DNA of 50,874 bases from Oscillospiraceae bacterium. Lineage in GTDB: Bacteria > Bacillota > Clostridia > Oscillospirales > Ruminococcaceae. The notes beneath the pieces were generated by a model. The model saw only the letters and a program-made list of their open reading frames with translations. It was not told where the DNA came from and did not search any database. Both the position numbers and the translations under genes were made by a program. Where the stretch lies: contig WQYC01000018.1 of the NCBI GenBank assembly GCA_009781425.1, forward strand, positions 1-50,874. Reading direction: 5' to 3'. Of this stretch, positions 8,823-17,423 are shown piece by piece (positions within the stretch are counted from its first letter, which is position 1; every line of letters starts with the position of its first letter).

Positions 8823-9425
8823 ATGAATTTTAATCCTATGATGAGCTTAGTTCCCACCGTAATCGAGCAAACCGGCAGAGGTGAGCGCGCGTATGACATC
8901 TATTCTCGCCTGTTAAACGACAGAATCGTAATGCTTCACGAGGACGTAAACCCAGTAACCGCGAGCCTTATCGTGGCACAGCTGCTGTTCCTTGAGGGGC
9001 AGGACCCCGAGAAGGACATCTTCCTTTATATCAACAGCCCGGGCGGCTCTGTCACCGACGGTATGTCGATTTTCGATACTATGCAGTATATAAAGTGCGA
9101 TGTATCCACGATTTGTTTAGGTATGGCGGCATCAATGGGTGCGTTTCTGCTTGCCGCAGGCGCAAAAGGAAAGCGTTACGCACTTCCGAACAGCGAAATC
9201 ATGATTCATCAGCCGTCCTCGGGAACAAGAGGACAGGTCACGGACATCGAAATTCACACTAAACGTCTGCTTTTCATGAAAGACAGATTGAACAAGATTT
9301 TATCGGACAGAACAGGTCAGCCGATTGATGTTGTGCGCCAGGACACCGAGCGCGACAACTTCATGACAGCAGAAGAAGCTTTAAAGTACGGCATTATCGA
9401 CAAAATCATGGAACCTAAAAAATAA
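8823..9425 (+). CDS. clpP: ATP-dependent Clp protease proteolytic subunit
   Basis: 200 residues. Serine protease subunit that forms the tetradecameric chamber. Catalytic triad Ser104 ([11 protein letters not shown]), His129 (MIHQPSSG) and Asp178 ([11 protein letters not shown]) are all present. ATG at 8823 follows AAGGAG. Lies between tig and clpX; its partner unfoldase ClpX is immediately downstream after a repeat element. Confidence 0.97.
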   Translation: MNFNPMMSLVPTVIEQTGRGERAYDIYSRLLNDRIVMLHEDVNPVTASLIVAQLLFLEGQDPEKDIFLYINSPGGSVTDGMSIFDTMQYIKCDVSTICLGMAASMGAFLLAAGAKGKRYALPNSEIMIHQPSSGTRGQVTDIEIHTKRLLFMKDRLNKILSDRTGQPIDVVRQDTERDNFMTAEEALKYGIIDKIMEPKK

Positions 9426-9438
9426 CACGTAAAAACAC

Positions 9439-9491
9439 GTAGGGAACGGATTTATCCGTTCCGTTGCGGTACGCATAAATGCGTACCCTAC
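9439..9491 (+). repeat. GTAGGG/CCCTAC double-hairpin element between clpP and clpX
   Basis: Begins GTAGGG and ends CCCTAC. Two perfect stems lie inside: GGAACGGA-TTTA-TCCGTTCC (9443-9462) and GGTACGCAT-AA-ATGCGTACC (9468-9487). No U-tract follows, so it is not an evident terminator. It is the most complete copy of the GTAGGG family in the window and sits in the clpX untranslated region, about 20 bases before the start codon. Confidence 0.75.
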
Positions 9492-9511
9492 AAAAAGCGA
9501 AAGGTAAAAAT

Positions 9512-10849
9512 ATGTTAAGATGCAGTTTTTGCGGCAAAACAGAAAATCAAGTTATGCGTATGCTGTTCGGGGCGAGCGGCTGTATTTGTGACGATTGCGT
9601 AATCACATCGTATCAAATGCTGCTCGACGAGGGCGATATTGACTTAGAGCCGCAGGATTATCAGCCGCCTCACCAAAAAGCGAGAAGACAGCCGGGCTTT
9701 GACGATGATTCGTTTTCGCTGCTCGTTCCGACTGAAATCAAGAAGATTCTTGACCAGTATATAATCGGACAGGACAGCGCGAAAAAGACGCTCTGTGTCT
9801 CGGTTTATAACCATTATAAGCGTACTGTCGGAATGGCAGGCATGGCGGGCGGACTTAAAAAAGGCGGCGATGACGCAGGCGTTGAGCTTCAAAAGAGCAA
9901 TGTGCTTCTCATGGGGCCTACGGGTGTCGGAAAAACAATGCTCGCGCAGAACTTAGCGCGGATTTTGCGCGTGCCCTTTGCAATTGCGGACGCAACCACG
10001 CTGACGCAGGCGGGTTATGTAGGCGAGGACGTTGAAAACGTGCTCCTGCGCTTGATTCAAGCCGCTGATTATGACATAGAAGCCGCCGAGCAGGGGATAA
10101 TATACATCGACGAGATTGATAAGATTTCGCGGCGTTCTGAAAACACGTCTATCACCCGCGATGTAAGCGGTGAAGGCGTTCAGCAGGCGTTGCTCAAAAT
10201 AATCGAAGGTACGGTTTCAAACGTGCCGCCGCAGGGCGGACGCAAGCACCCGCACCAGGAATTTATTCAAATCGACACGAAGAATATTTTGTTCATCTGC
10301 GGCGGCGCGTTCGACGGAATCGGAAAGACGATTGCCAAGCGGATTCACTCGTCCTCGCTCGGATTCGGTGCAGAAGTAAAATCGCAGAAGGAAAAAGAAA
10401 GCGCGGACATAATGCACAACGTCGTTCCCGAAGACTTGGTGAAATACGGGCTGATTCCCGAGCTTGTAGGCAGACTGCCGGTGATTGCTACGCTTGACGA
10501 GCTTGACGCAGATGCGCTGATGAAAATACTCACCGAGCCGAAAAACGCGCTGTTGAAGCAGTATAAGCACCTCTTCGAGCTTGATGGCATTGAGCTTGTC
10601 GTTGAGGAAGCGGCACTCAGTAAAATCGTTGACAAGACAATCGAACGCAAAACAGGCGCGCGCGGACTGCGCTCGGTTATGGAGCGTATTCTTTCGGAGG
10701 TGATGTTTACCTCGCCGAGCGACGAAACGGTGAACAAGGTCGTCGTTACCGAAGCAAGCGCGGACGGCGCGGAGCAGCCGCGCACAGAGCACGGCGCGCC
10801 GCGGACGCGGCTGATTCCGAAAAAGAAGCAAAAAAGAAAAATAGGTTGA
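9512..10849 (+). CDS. clpX: ATP-dependent Clp protease ATP-binding subunit ClpX
   Basis: 445 residues. AAA+ unfoldase that feeds substrates to ClpP. Seen: N-terminal zinc domain with Cys4, Cys7, Cys26, Cys29 (CSFCGK...CDDC); Walker A GPTGVGKT at 135-142; Walker B IIYIDEID; the pore-loop area [18 protein letters not shown]. The ATG at 9512 is chosen over an in-frame ATG at 9479, which lies inside the repeat and would add 11 residues before the zinc domain; GAAAGG precedes 9512. The C-terminus carries a basic tail ending KKKQKRKIG. The -35 box of the rpsO promoter overlaps its stop codon. Confidence 0.95.
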   Translation: MLRCSFCGKTENQVMRMLFGASGCICDDCVITSYQMLLDEGDIDLEPQDYQPPHQKARRQPGFDDDSFSLLVPTEIKKILDQYIIGQDSAKKTLCVSVYNHYKRTVGMAGMAGGLKKGGDDAGVELQKSNVLLMGPTGVGKTMLAQNLARILRVPFAIADATTLTQAGYVGEDVENVLLRLIQAADYDIEAAEQGIIYIDEIDKISRRSENTSITRDVSGEGVQQALLKIIEGTVSNVPPQGGRKHPHQEFIQIDTKNILFICGGAFDGIGKTIAKRIHSSSLGFGAEVKSQKEKESADIMHNVVPEDLVKYGLIPELVGRLPVIATLDELDADALMKILTEPKNALLKQYKHLFELDGIELVVEEAALSKIVDKTIERKTGARGLRSVMERILSEVMFTSPSDETVNKVVVTEASADGAEQPRTEHGAPRTRLIPKKKQKRKIG

Positions 10850-10874
10850 CAAGCTTTTGCTTTTGTGCTATAAT
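10846..10874 (+). promoter_or_regulatory. Strong sigma-70 promoter for rpsO
   Basis: Perfect TTGACA (10846-10851), 17-base spacer, perfect TATAAT (10869-10874) with TGTGC extension. The -35 overlaps the clpX stop codon. The transcript would have a leader of about 80 bases before rpsO, long enough for S15 autoregulation, but no convincing three-way junction was worked out by eye. Confidence 0.9.
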
Positions 10875-10962
10875 AGTAAAGTTATGTTAAATACCCGATT
10901 CTTGGCTTTGTGGTTTGAGTATCCCTTTGCTATGAATTGAGGAAAAATTAAGGAGAAAAACT

Positions 10963-11229
10963 ATGTTACTCAAAGACGAAAAAACCGCGGTAATCCAACA
11001 AAACCGCACCCACGAAAACGACACAGGCTCGCCCGAGGTTCAAATCGCGATTCTTACTAAGAGAATCAGTGAGCTGACCGAGCACCTCAAAGAGCACAAA
11101 AAAGACCACCACTCAAGACGCGGACTGCTCAAAATGGTAGGTCACAGACGTAACCTGCTTAACTACCTCATGAAAAAGGATATTGAGCGTTACAGAGCGA
11201 TTATCGCGAAGCTCGGCATACGTAAGTAA
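10963..11229 (+). CDS. rpsO: 30S ribosomal protein S15
   Basis: 88 residues, usual length. Binds 16S rRNA early in 30S assembly. Recognised by [32 protein letters not shown] and the [23 protein letters not shown] end. ATG at 10963 follows AAGGAG. It has its own consensus promoter and is followed by an intrinsic terminator, then pnp; rpsO-pnp is a classic pairing, and here the terminator would reduce read-through. Confidence 0.97.
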   Translation: MLLKDEKTAVIQQNRTHENDTGSPEVQIAILTKRISELTEHLKEHKKDHHSRRGLLKMVGHRRNLLNYLMKKDIERYRAIIAKLGIRK

Positions 11230-11240
11230 AACGTTAATTA

Positions 11241-11265
11241 AAAAGGACGGTTCTACCGTCCTTTT
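11241..11265 (+). terminator. Intrinsic terminator after rpsO
   Basis: Stem AAAAGGACGG (11241-11250), loop TTCTA, stem CCGTCCTTTT (11256-11265), the last T residues serving as the U-tract. Eleven bases after the rpsO stop. Some read-through into pnp may occur because no clear new promoter precedes pnp. Confidence 0.85.
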
Positions 11266-11307
11266 CGTAGTTAAAAATTAAAAGAGGAAAAAAGAGGAAC
11301 TAAAAAA

Positions 11308-13440
11308 ATGACACAAAAAACTTTCACAACAAACTTCTGCGGGCGTGAGTTGAGCATTGAAACAGGCAAAACCTGCGAGCTTTCTAACGGCTCGTGCTGG
11401 GTTCGCTACGGCGAAACAGTAGTAATGGTAAACGTCGCGGCAAGCGAAAAACCCCGCGATGGTATTGACTTTTTCCCGCTGTCGGTGGACTTTGAGGAGC
11501 GTTTATACTCCGTTGGTAAAATCCCCGGCGGCTTCTTAAAACGCGAAGGCAGACCGAGCGAGAAGTCGGTTTTGACTTCCCGCGTGGTTGACAGACCTAT
11601 TCGTCCGCTGTTCCCTAAGGACATGAGAAACGACGTAATCGTAGTCATGACTGTGCTCGCGGTTGACCCCGACTGCTCGCCCGAAATCGCGGGAATGATT
11701 GGCGCGTCAATTGCGCTGTCTATTTCCGATATTCCGTGGGCAGGGCCGCTCGGCGGAATTTCCGTAGGACTCGTTGACGGTGAAATCGTGCTTATGCCTA
11801 CAGCAGAGCAAAAAGCGAAAACCGACTTGACTTTAACGCTCGCTTCAAGCGCGAAAAAGGTAGTCATGATTGAAGCGGCGGCGAATCAAGTTCCCGACGA
11901 TATTATGCTTAAAGCAATCGACATGGGACACAAGGAAATCGTAAATACTCTCATACCTTTTATTAACGATATAACCGCGCAAATCGGCAAAAAGAAATTC
12001 GAGTTTCCTTCAATGGACGTGGACAAGCAGTTATTTGCAAACATTTGCGCTTTCGCTGAAGAAAAAGTTAAGCACGCGCTCGACACTGACGACAAAAATA
12101 TCCGCGAAGAACGCTTGAATCCTATTAAAAACGAGATTCATGAAAAATTCGACGTTGTGACCGACGACACGAATAACAAATCAATGGTTGACGAGTGCAT
12201 TTATAAGCTGCAAAAGAAAATCGTCCGCAACTGGCTGCTCGAAGGCAAGCGCGTAGACGGCAGAAAGCTTGACGAAATCCGCAAGCTTACATCAGAAGTC
12301 GGCGTGCTTCCGCGCGTTCACGGCTCGGGCTTGTTCTCAAGAGGACAGACGCAGGTACTGACAGTGACCACGCTCGGCCCTATGAGCGATGCACAGCGCA
12401 TTGACGGGCTCGACGACGAAGCTACTAAGCGTTATATGCACCATTATAATTTCCCCGGCTATTCAGTGGGCGAAGCGAAAACCAGCAGAGGCGCAGGACG
12501 GCGCGAAATCGGACACGGCGCACTCGCTGAAAAGGCGTTAGAGCCTGTGATTCCGTCTGTTGAGGACTTCCCTTATGCGATTCGCCTTGTTTCCGAAATT
12601 CTTTCGTCGAACGGCTCGACCTCACAAGGCTCAATCTGCGGCTCTACGCTGTCGCTCATGGACGCGGGCGTGCCGATAAAAGCACCTGTAGCGGGCATTT
12701 CCTGCGGGCTTATTACCGAAGGCGACAAGTGGATGACCATGATTGACATTCAAGGTGTTGAAGACTTCTTCGGCGATATGGACTTTAAGGTCGCGGGAAC
12801 CCATAACGGCATTACCGCGATTCAAATGGACTTAAAAATAGACGGGCTTACTCCCGAAATTATCACGGAAGCTATTGAAACCACGCACAAGGCGCGCCTT
12901 TATATCCTTGACGAGGTTATGCTCAAGGCGATTCCGACACACCGCCCGACAGTCGGCAAGTACGCTCCTAAGATGCTCAGCACGAAGGTTCCTGTTGATA
13001 AAATCCGCGAAGTCATCGGCACAGGCGGCAAGGTTATTCAGAAGCTCTGCGCTGACTTTGAGGTTAAAATTGACGTTGACGAGGACGGAAACGTATTCGT
13101 TTGCGGCGTGGATATGGAAAAATCGCAGGCGTGCGTTGATATGATTGATGCAATCGTCGCAGAGCCGGAAATCGGCGCGATTTACAAAGGCAAGGTCGTC
13201 CGCGTGACAGGCTTCGGTGCGTTCGTTGAATTCGCGCCCGGTAAGGAAGGCATGGTGCATATTTCCGAGCTTGAAAACCGCAGGGTTGAAAAAGTTGAGG
13301 ACGTTTGCAACATGGGCGATATGATTATCGTGAAAATTATCAAAATCGATGGACAAGGCAAAATTGGGCTTTCACGCAAAGAAGCTCTTGCTGACATCGA
13401 AAAGAAAAAAGCAGAAAAAGAACAAGGCGCGACGCTTTAA
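11308..13440 (+). CDS. pnp: Polyribonucleotide nucleotidyltransferase (PNPase)
   Basis: 710 residues, usual length. Phosphorolytic 3'-5' exoribonuclease of mRNA decay. Two RNase PH-like domains (about 1-215 and 310-540, the second with RVHGSGLFSRGQTQVL, EDFFGDMDFKVAGT and GITAIQMDLKI), a KH domain around 555-615 (IREVIGTGGKVIQKLC) and an S1 domain from about 620 (GAIYKGKVVRVTGFGAFVEF). ATG at 11308 follows AGAGGAA. Follows rpsO and ends at a strong shared terminator. Confidence 0.97.
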   Translation: MTQKTFTTNFCGRELSIETGKTCELSNGSCWVRYGETVVMVNVAASEKPRDGIDFFPLSVDFEERLYSVGKIPGGFLKREGRPSEKSVLTSRVVDRPIRPLFPKDMRNDVIVVMTVLAVDPDCSPEIAGMIGASIALSISDIPWAGPLGGISVGLVDGEIVLMPTAEQKAKTDLTLTLASSAKKVVMIEAAANQVPDDIMLKAIDMGHKEIVNTLIPFINDITAQIGKKKFEFPSMDVDKQLFANICAFAEEKVKHALDTDDKNIREERLNPIKNEIHEKFDVVTDDTNNKSMVDECIYKLQKKIVRNWLLEGKRVDGRKLDEIRKLTSEVGVLPRVHGSGLFSRGQTQVLTVTTLGPMSDAQRIDGLDDEATKRYMHHYNFPGYSVGEAKTSRGAGRREIGHGALAEKALEPVIPSVEDFPYAIRLVSEILSSNGSTSQGSICGSTLSLMDAGVPIKAPVAGISCGLITEGDKWMTMIDIQGVEDFFGDMDFKVAGTHNGITAIQMDLKIDGLTPEIITEAIETTHKARLYILDEVMLKAIPTHRPTVGKYAPKMLSTKVPVDKIREVIGTGGKVIQKLCADFEVKIDVDEDGNVFVCGVDMEKSQACVDMIDAIVAEPEIGAIYKGKVVRVTGFGAFVEFAPGKEGMVHISELENRRVEKVEDVCNMGDMIIVKIIKIDGQGKIGLSRKEALADIEKKKAEKEQGATL

Positions 13441-13456
13441 ATCAAAATAAAACTTA

Positions 13457-13485
13457 AACTCCCGCTCGTTTAACGAGCGGGAGTT
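13457..13485. terminator. Bidirectional terminator between pnp and the HTH-methyltransferase gene
   Basis: Perfect 14-bp inverted repeat AACTCCCGCTCGTT/AACGAGCGGGAGTT around one central base. On the plus strand it is followed by ATTGTTAT; on the minus strand by a T-rich run (TTTAAGTTTTATTTT). It lies between convergent genes and can serve both. Confidence 0.88.
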
Positions 13486-13489
13486 ATTG

Positions 13490-14320
13490 TTATAATGCTT
13501 TAATTTTTCTTGCAAATAATCTGTTAGCGGCGTGTTTGTGCGGGATTCCTGATGAATTGCAATCAAAGACATATTCTGAGCATTGCTCAATGTACCAGTC
13601 GTGGAAGTGAGTAAATAGTTCGCCCGACTGCCAAAAATGTTCGATTGGTTGTTTCTCCGGTGGGCGCGCGATGAACGGCTTTTTCACGAACGCTTGAAAT
13701 GCAACGATTCCGTTTAAAGAAACATGACTTTTATAATTCTCCATGATTTCACTTCGTAATTGCGGCTTGATATAAGCTAAAACTCCGCTTGAATACAAAA
13801 TATCAAAGCTTTCTTCCAATCGGTAGTCAAACAAGTTTGCCTTGAAAGCGTTAACATGAACTCTTGCACTGTCGGCAAGACGTTTTGTTTTTTCGATTCC
13901 TGCATCAGATATGTCGAACGCACTTACGTCATACCCGCAGCGAGCGAAAAAGACAGCGTCTTTTCCCTCACCGCACCCGATGTCTAACAGCTTTAGCGGC
14001 TTTCCGTCTGTCGGAAGCAACTCCATAACCTTCAAACACATATCAGAAGGTCTGACACCCCAAAAATATGATTCTTCCTTGTAGACCTCTTCATATCCGG
14101 AAACGTCGGCATTAAATGCCGTATATCCGAACAGCTTATCGATTCCGATATTAAGTATCTTCGCGAGTTCAGGGAGCAATGCAGTTTCGGGAACAGTTTG
14201 ACCGGTTTCCCACTTGCTCACCGCTTGGAATGTTATTCCGAGCTTCTCTGCTAACTGCTCCTGTGTTAATTTACTTTCTTTTCTGTATCGAGCGATATTT
14301 CCCGATAAAATATTTTTCAC
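13490..14320 (-). CDS. HTH (XRE) regulator fused to SAM methyltransferase
   Basis: 276 residues. Residues 5-66 are an XRE/Cro-type helix-turn-helix (LTQEQLAEKLGITFQAVSKWETGQTVP). From about 80 on lies a class I SAM-dependent methyltransferase, motif I LLDIGCGEGKD (Asp113 to Asp121), with AFDIS as motif II and ILYSSGVLAYI as motif IV. Start chosen as GTG at 14320: the minus strand reads GAGGTG, six bases, GTG; an ATG six bases earlier sits directly on the ribosome site. It has its own promoter and shares a terminator with pnp. HTH-methyltransferase fusions occur in Clostridia; targets and substrate are unknown. Confidence 0.85.
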   Translation of the reverse strand: MKNILSGNIARYRKESKLTQEQLAEKLGITFQAVSKWETGQTVPETALLPELAKILNIGIDKLFGYTAFNADVSGYEEVYKEESYFWGVRPSDMCLKVMELLPTDGKPLKLLDIGCGEGKDAVFFARCGYDVSAFDISDAGIEKTKRLADSARVHVNAFKANLFDYRLEESFDILYSSGVLAYIKPQLRSEIMENYKSHVSLNGIVAFQAFVKKPFIARPPEKQPIEHFWQSGELFTHFHDWYIEQCSEYVFDCNSSGIPHKHAANRLFARKIKAL

Positions 14321-14339
14321 AATCATCACCTCAATTACA

Positions 14340-14368
14340 ATTATACTGCTTGTAGACAGGAAAATCAA
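14340..14368 (-). promoter_or_regulatory. Promoter for the HTH-methyltransferase gene
   Basis: On the minus strand: TTGATT (14363-14368), 17-base spacer, TATAAT (14340-14345), about 20 bases before the GTG start. An XRE-type protein could autoregulate here, but no clear operator palindrome was seen. Confidence 0.75.
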
Positions 14369-14419
14369 TAACCTGCTGTTTGAGGTTTGGTAAAAATCAA
14401 GCGTCAGTTGAATCGTCTG

Positions 14420-16201
14420 CTACCCCGCAACTTCAATCGACTGCGCCGTATAAAGCCTGTAATAGTCGCCCTTTTTCGCCATAAGCTCGTCGTGCGAGCC
14501 ACTTTCTGTTATGCCCTGCTCCGACACATACATGATTCTGTCGCAGTTGCGTATAGTCGAGAGCCTGTGCGCGATTATGAATGAAGTTCTGCCGCCTTTC
14601 AAGAGGAAATTAATCCCCGCTTGCAGGTCGCGCTCGGTTTTCGCGTCAATCGAAGATGTCGCCTCGTCAAGCACTAAGATTTTCGGGTTTGCGAGTATCG
14701 TCCGTGCAAAGGAAATAAGCTGCTTCTGCCCACCCGAAAGCCCTTGTCCGCGCTCGGCGACCTCGGTGTCGTAGCCCTGTTTCAAGCTCATAATATAGTC
14801 GTGAATCCCGACGATTTTGCAAGCCTCGTGGACTTCTGCGTCCGTCGCGTCGAGCCGCCCGTATTTGAGGTTGAACATCAGCGTTCCGCTGAAAATAAAG
14901 CTGTCCTGAAGCATAATTCCCATCTGAGAGCGCAGAGAATGAAGCGTAGCCTTTGAAATATCCTTGCCGTCGATTAGGATTTCGCCGGAGTTGAGGTTAT
15001 AGAAGCGTGAGATTAAATTTACGATTGTGGTTTTCCCCGCGCCTGTCGGACCTACGAGCGCGATACTTTCGCCGGCTTTTACAGAAAATGAAAGCTTGTC
15101 AAGGACATTGACGTTGTTCTCGTAAGCAAAGGTCACATTCTTGAATTCGACTGTGCCTTTGATTTCCGGCATTTCCTCGGCGTTCGGAGCATCGCTGATT
15201 CCGACGGGTTCGTCAAGCAGCTCGAAAATCCGCTCAAGATAAGCTACCGCGCTGATGAAAGCGTTCATCAAGCCCGAAAGGTTGATAATCGGCTGCCAGA
15301 AACGGAACGCGTAACCGCTCATCGCGATTAAAGTCCCGAGCGAAACGAATTCGGGGAAAACAATCAGCCCGAAGCCAATCACGCAGACGCTCGCGATTAC
15401 CTCAATAAAGTTTGAAACGGGCCAGAGAAGATGAACGTATTTAATTGCATACATCCAGTCTTTTCGGTAGCCGCGCGATAATTTGTCGAAGACCTCGGAG
15501 TTGACATTTTCGCGGGTGAAAAGCTGCGTGATTTGCACACCGCGGATACTTTCGTGCAGGTAAGCGTTAAGGTTCGAGGTTTTGTTGGACACTGCCTGCC
15601 AGCCCTTGCGCTGTTTGTTTTTAATCAGAAAAATAAAAAGTGCAAAAAGAGGCAGTCCCGCAATTACCACTAATGCAAGCCTCCATGAAAGAATAAACAT
15701 GAAAACTGAAATGAAAATAAGGTTGAAAATTTCAAGTATAAAGTTGATTAAGCCGTTGGTCATGAGGTCTGAAACGCTGTTAATATAATTAATTACGCGC
15801 ACTAAAATCTTCCCGTGCGGGCGGTTGTCGTAGTACTCAAACGGCAGCTTCTGCAAGTGCTCAAATACATCGCGGCGAATCTCGTAAATCACGCTCTGAC
15901 CGACCTTTGTCATGATGATTGTCCGCATACGAGCAAGCAGAACGCTGGTGACTATAGCCGTGAAGAGTCCGACCGCGAGCATAACAAGCAGTCTGTAATC
16001 GCTGTTCGGAATGGCCGCGTCAACAGCGTGTTTAATTATAATCGGTTCAAGAAGCGCAATCACGATTGAACACGCGCTGAAAATAAGCGCGGCGGCGATT
16101 TTGCTTTTATATTTTCCTGTGTAGACTAAAGCCCGTTTTAAATGCTTCGTATTAAACGGGGTTTCGAGCGTTTCGTCTATGTCGAATCTGTTTCGTGCCA
16201 T
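14420..16201 (-). CDS. ABC exporter half-transporter, catalytic-site subunit
   Basis: 593 residues. N-terminal six-helix exporter domain (about 30-320) and ATPase domain (about 350-580). Walker A GPTGAGKT 384-391, signature LSGGQ 488-492, Walker B ILVLDE with Glu513 present, switch His545 (IIAHR). All catalytic residues are canonical, in contrast to the second ABC gene of the operon, so the two most likely form a heterodimer of the BmrCD/TM287-288 type (multidrug or lipid/peptide export). ATG at 16201 follows AGGAGAAACTC. Last gene of a four-gene minus-strand operon: ABC, SRPBCC, LRR-like, ABC. Substrate unknown. Confidence 0.92.
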   Translation of the reverse strand: MARNRFDIDETLETPFNTKHLKRALVYTGKYKSKIAAALIFSACSIVIALLEPIIIKHAVDAAIPNSDYRLLVMLAVGLFTAIVTSVLLARMRTIIMTKVGQSVIYEIRRDVFEHLQKLPFEYYDNRPHGKILVRVINYINSVSDLMTNGLINFILEIFNLIFISVFMFILSWRLALVVIAGLPLFALFIFLIKNKQRKGWQAVSNKTSNLNAYLHESIRGVQITQLFTRENVNSEVFDKLSRGYRKDWMYAIKYVHLLWPVSNFIEVIASVCVIGFGLIVFPEFVSLGTLIAMSGYAFRFWQPIINLSGLMNAFISAVAYLERIFELLDEPVGISDAPNAEEMPEIKGTVEFKNVTFAYENNVNVLDKLSFSVKAGESIALVGPTGAGKTTIVNLISRFYNLNSGEILIDGKDISKATLHSLRSQMGIMLQDSFIFSGTLMFNLKYGRLDATDAEVHEACKIVGIHDYIMSLKQGYDTEVAERGQGLSGGQKQLISFARTILANPKILVLDEATSSIDAKTERDLQAGINFLLKGGRTSFIIAHRLSTIRNCDRIMYVSEQGITESGSHDELMAKKGDYYRLYTAQSIEVAG

Positions 16202-16219
16202 GAGTTTCTCCTATATTTA

Positions 16220-16921
16220 TTAATCGCGGATATTAATAATACGTACATCAATTTTGCATTTCATTTCTTGTAAAAGCTCATATTCCATTATCATTTTGCA
16301 CTTATCAACACACAATAGCTCCAGTTCTTTTAATTCTCTTAAAGCTTCTATATCATTTAAAAGATTATTACTTGTTAAATGTAAATACCTTAACGGAAGG
16401 TTTTGAATTCCTTCTAATGATTGCATTTTTGAATGGTAGACGTGCAGTATTTCTAAATGTTTTAACTCGGATAAGTTCACGAGATTTACTTCGGGAAACC
16501 TTCGTAGAACCATGCTTTTTAAAGAATATGCTTTTTCAAAGGAAAGCTTTTTCCAGTAAGCTCCGCCGAAATGGCTGAGTCTATCAAATTTTGAAAGGTC
16601 TAATGCAAATTTCTGTTTTTCTGTGTGTATACGTTCAAGGTTTTTCAATGAATAAATTGATTCGGGATTAATTACATTTGCCAACGTATCTTGAATGAAA
16701 ATGATTCGTAAATAAGGTGATAATAACTCTAATTTCTTAAAATCAACAGGCAGGTTTTTATCAACACCATTATTTATAATGTCATAAGTATATGTGTTTC
16801 CTAAATGAATACTTGGGATTTTATTTTGAAGAGCGAATTCAATTCCCTCGTCAAAATTAACGACGCGAATTTCAATATATTTCCCGTGTTGATTTTCTCG
16901 TATTGTTTTATCAAATTGCAT
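16220..16921 (-). CDS. Leucine-rich-repeat-like protein within ABC operon
   Basis: 233 residues. After a short N-terminal segment, from about residue 90 there are irregular leucine-rich repeats: LKNLERIH, LKSMVLRRFPEVNLVNLSELKHLEILHVYHSKMQ, LPLRYLHLTSNNL, LRELKELELLCVDKCKM. No signal peptide or membrane helix, so a cytoplasmic binding scaffold is likely. Start ATG at 16921 is preferred (AAAGGTGA five bases upstream); it overlaps the SRPBCC gene end by 11 bases, so translation is coupled. The gene is clearly more AT-rich than the two ABC genes around it. Function unknown; an LRR protein between two exporter subunits is unusual. Confidence 0.75.
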   Translation of the reverse strand: MQFDKTIRENQHGKYIEIRVVNFDEGIEFALQNKIPSIHLGNTYTYDIINNGVDKNLPVDFKKLELLSPYLRIIFIQDTLANVINPESIYSLKNLERIHTEKQKFALDLSKFDRLSHFGGAYWKKLSFEKAYSLKSMVLRRFPEVNLVNLSELKHLEILHVYHSKMQSLEGIQNLPLRYLHLTSNNLLNDIEALRELKELELLCVDKCKMIMEYELLQEMKCKIDVRIINIRD

Positions 16922-17414
16922 ATTCTTCACCTTTAAATTTGCTCAAAACCTCCGCTAAATTCGCCCATTCTCTTTTATGGTGTGCGTTTAAAGCTTCAAA
17001 AAACGATTTGTTATAAACGATTTTGATGAAAGGGTCAAGAATCTTACCGAAGCCGTTAAAGCCTATACGAAGCGTTTCCGTGAGCAGAAGACCGTCAGAG
17101 GTATCATTAAAATCCAATTCTAAATATCCGGGAATATTCAAGCCGAGCTTGCGCATTTGAAAGACAACGCGATTGGGTTTATTTGCAATTTTCGTAACTG
17201 CATAAAACTTTAACCTATGCTTCGGGCTGATATGCTGGTCAAAGTAAATCAAGTCGCCTACAGGAGTAGTCTTGCTGTGCTTTACAACATGAAATTCATG
17301 GTGCTCGTCGGGAAGCCAGTGTGCATAAACCTCCGGCGGCGGATTTATCATAAACCCGTAAAGCTGCTCGGCGTTTACGCCGGATAAATTGCTTTTCATG
17401 ATACAAGTAATCAT
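16911..17414 (-). CDS. SRPBCC-fold protein within ABC operon
   Basis: 167 residues. Resembles the SRPBCC (START/Bet v1-like) superfamily of hydrophobic-ligand-binding domains: VNAEQLYGFMINPPPEVYAHWLPDEHHEFHV opening, alternating strands in the middle, and a long C-terminal helix (NKSFFEALNAHHKREWANLAEVLSKF). No signal peptide. Start ATG at 17414, because AGGTGA overlapping the stop codon of the upstream ABC gene lies five bases before it; this implies coupled translation. It could bind the substrate of the exporter or a lipid, which is inference from fold and position only. Confidence 0.7.
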   Translation of the reverse strand: MITCIMKSNLSGVNAEQLYGFMINPPPEVYAHWLPDEHHEFHVVKHSKTTPVGDLIYFDQHISPKHRLKFYAVTKIANKPNRVVFQMRKLGLNIPGYLELDFNDTSDGLLLTETLRIGFNGFGKILDPFIKIVYNKSFFEALNAHHKREWANLAEVLSKFKGEEYAI

Positions 17415-17423
17415 TATTATCAC

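Noticed and set aside
10217-13356. Long open frames antisense to clpX and pnp
   Set aside because: They mirror the codon bias of the sense genes, lack ribosome sites and recognisable domains, and overlap conserved genes completely.
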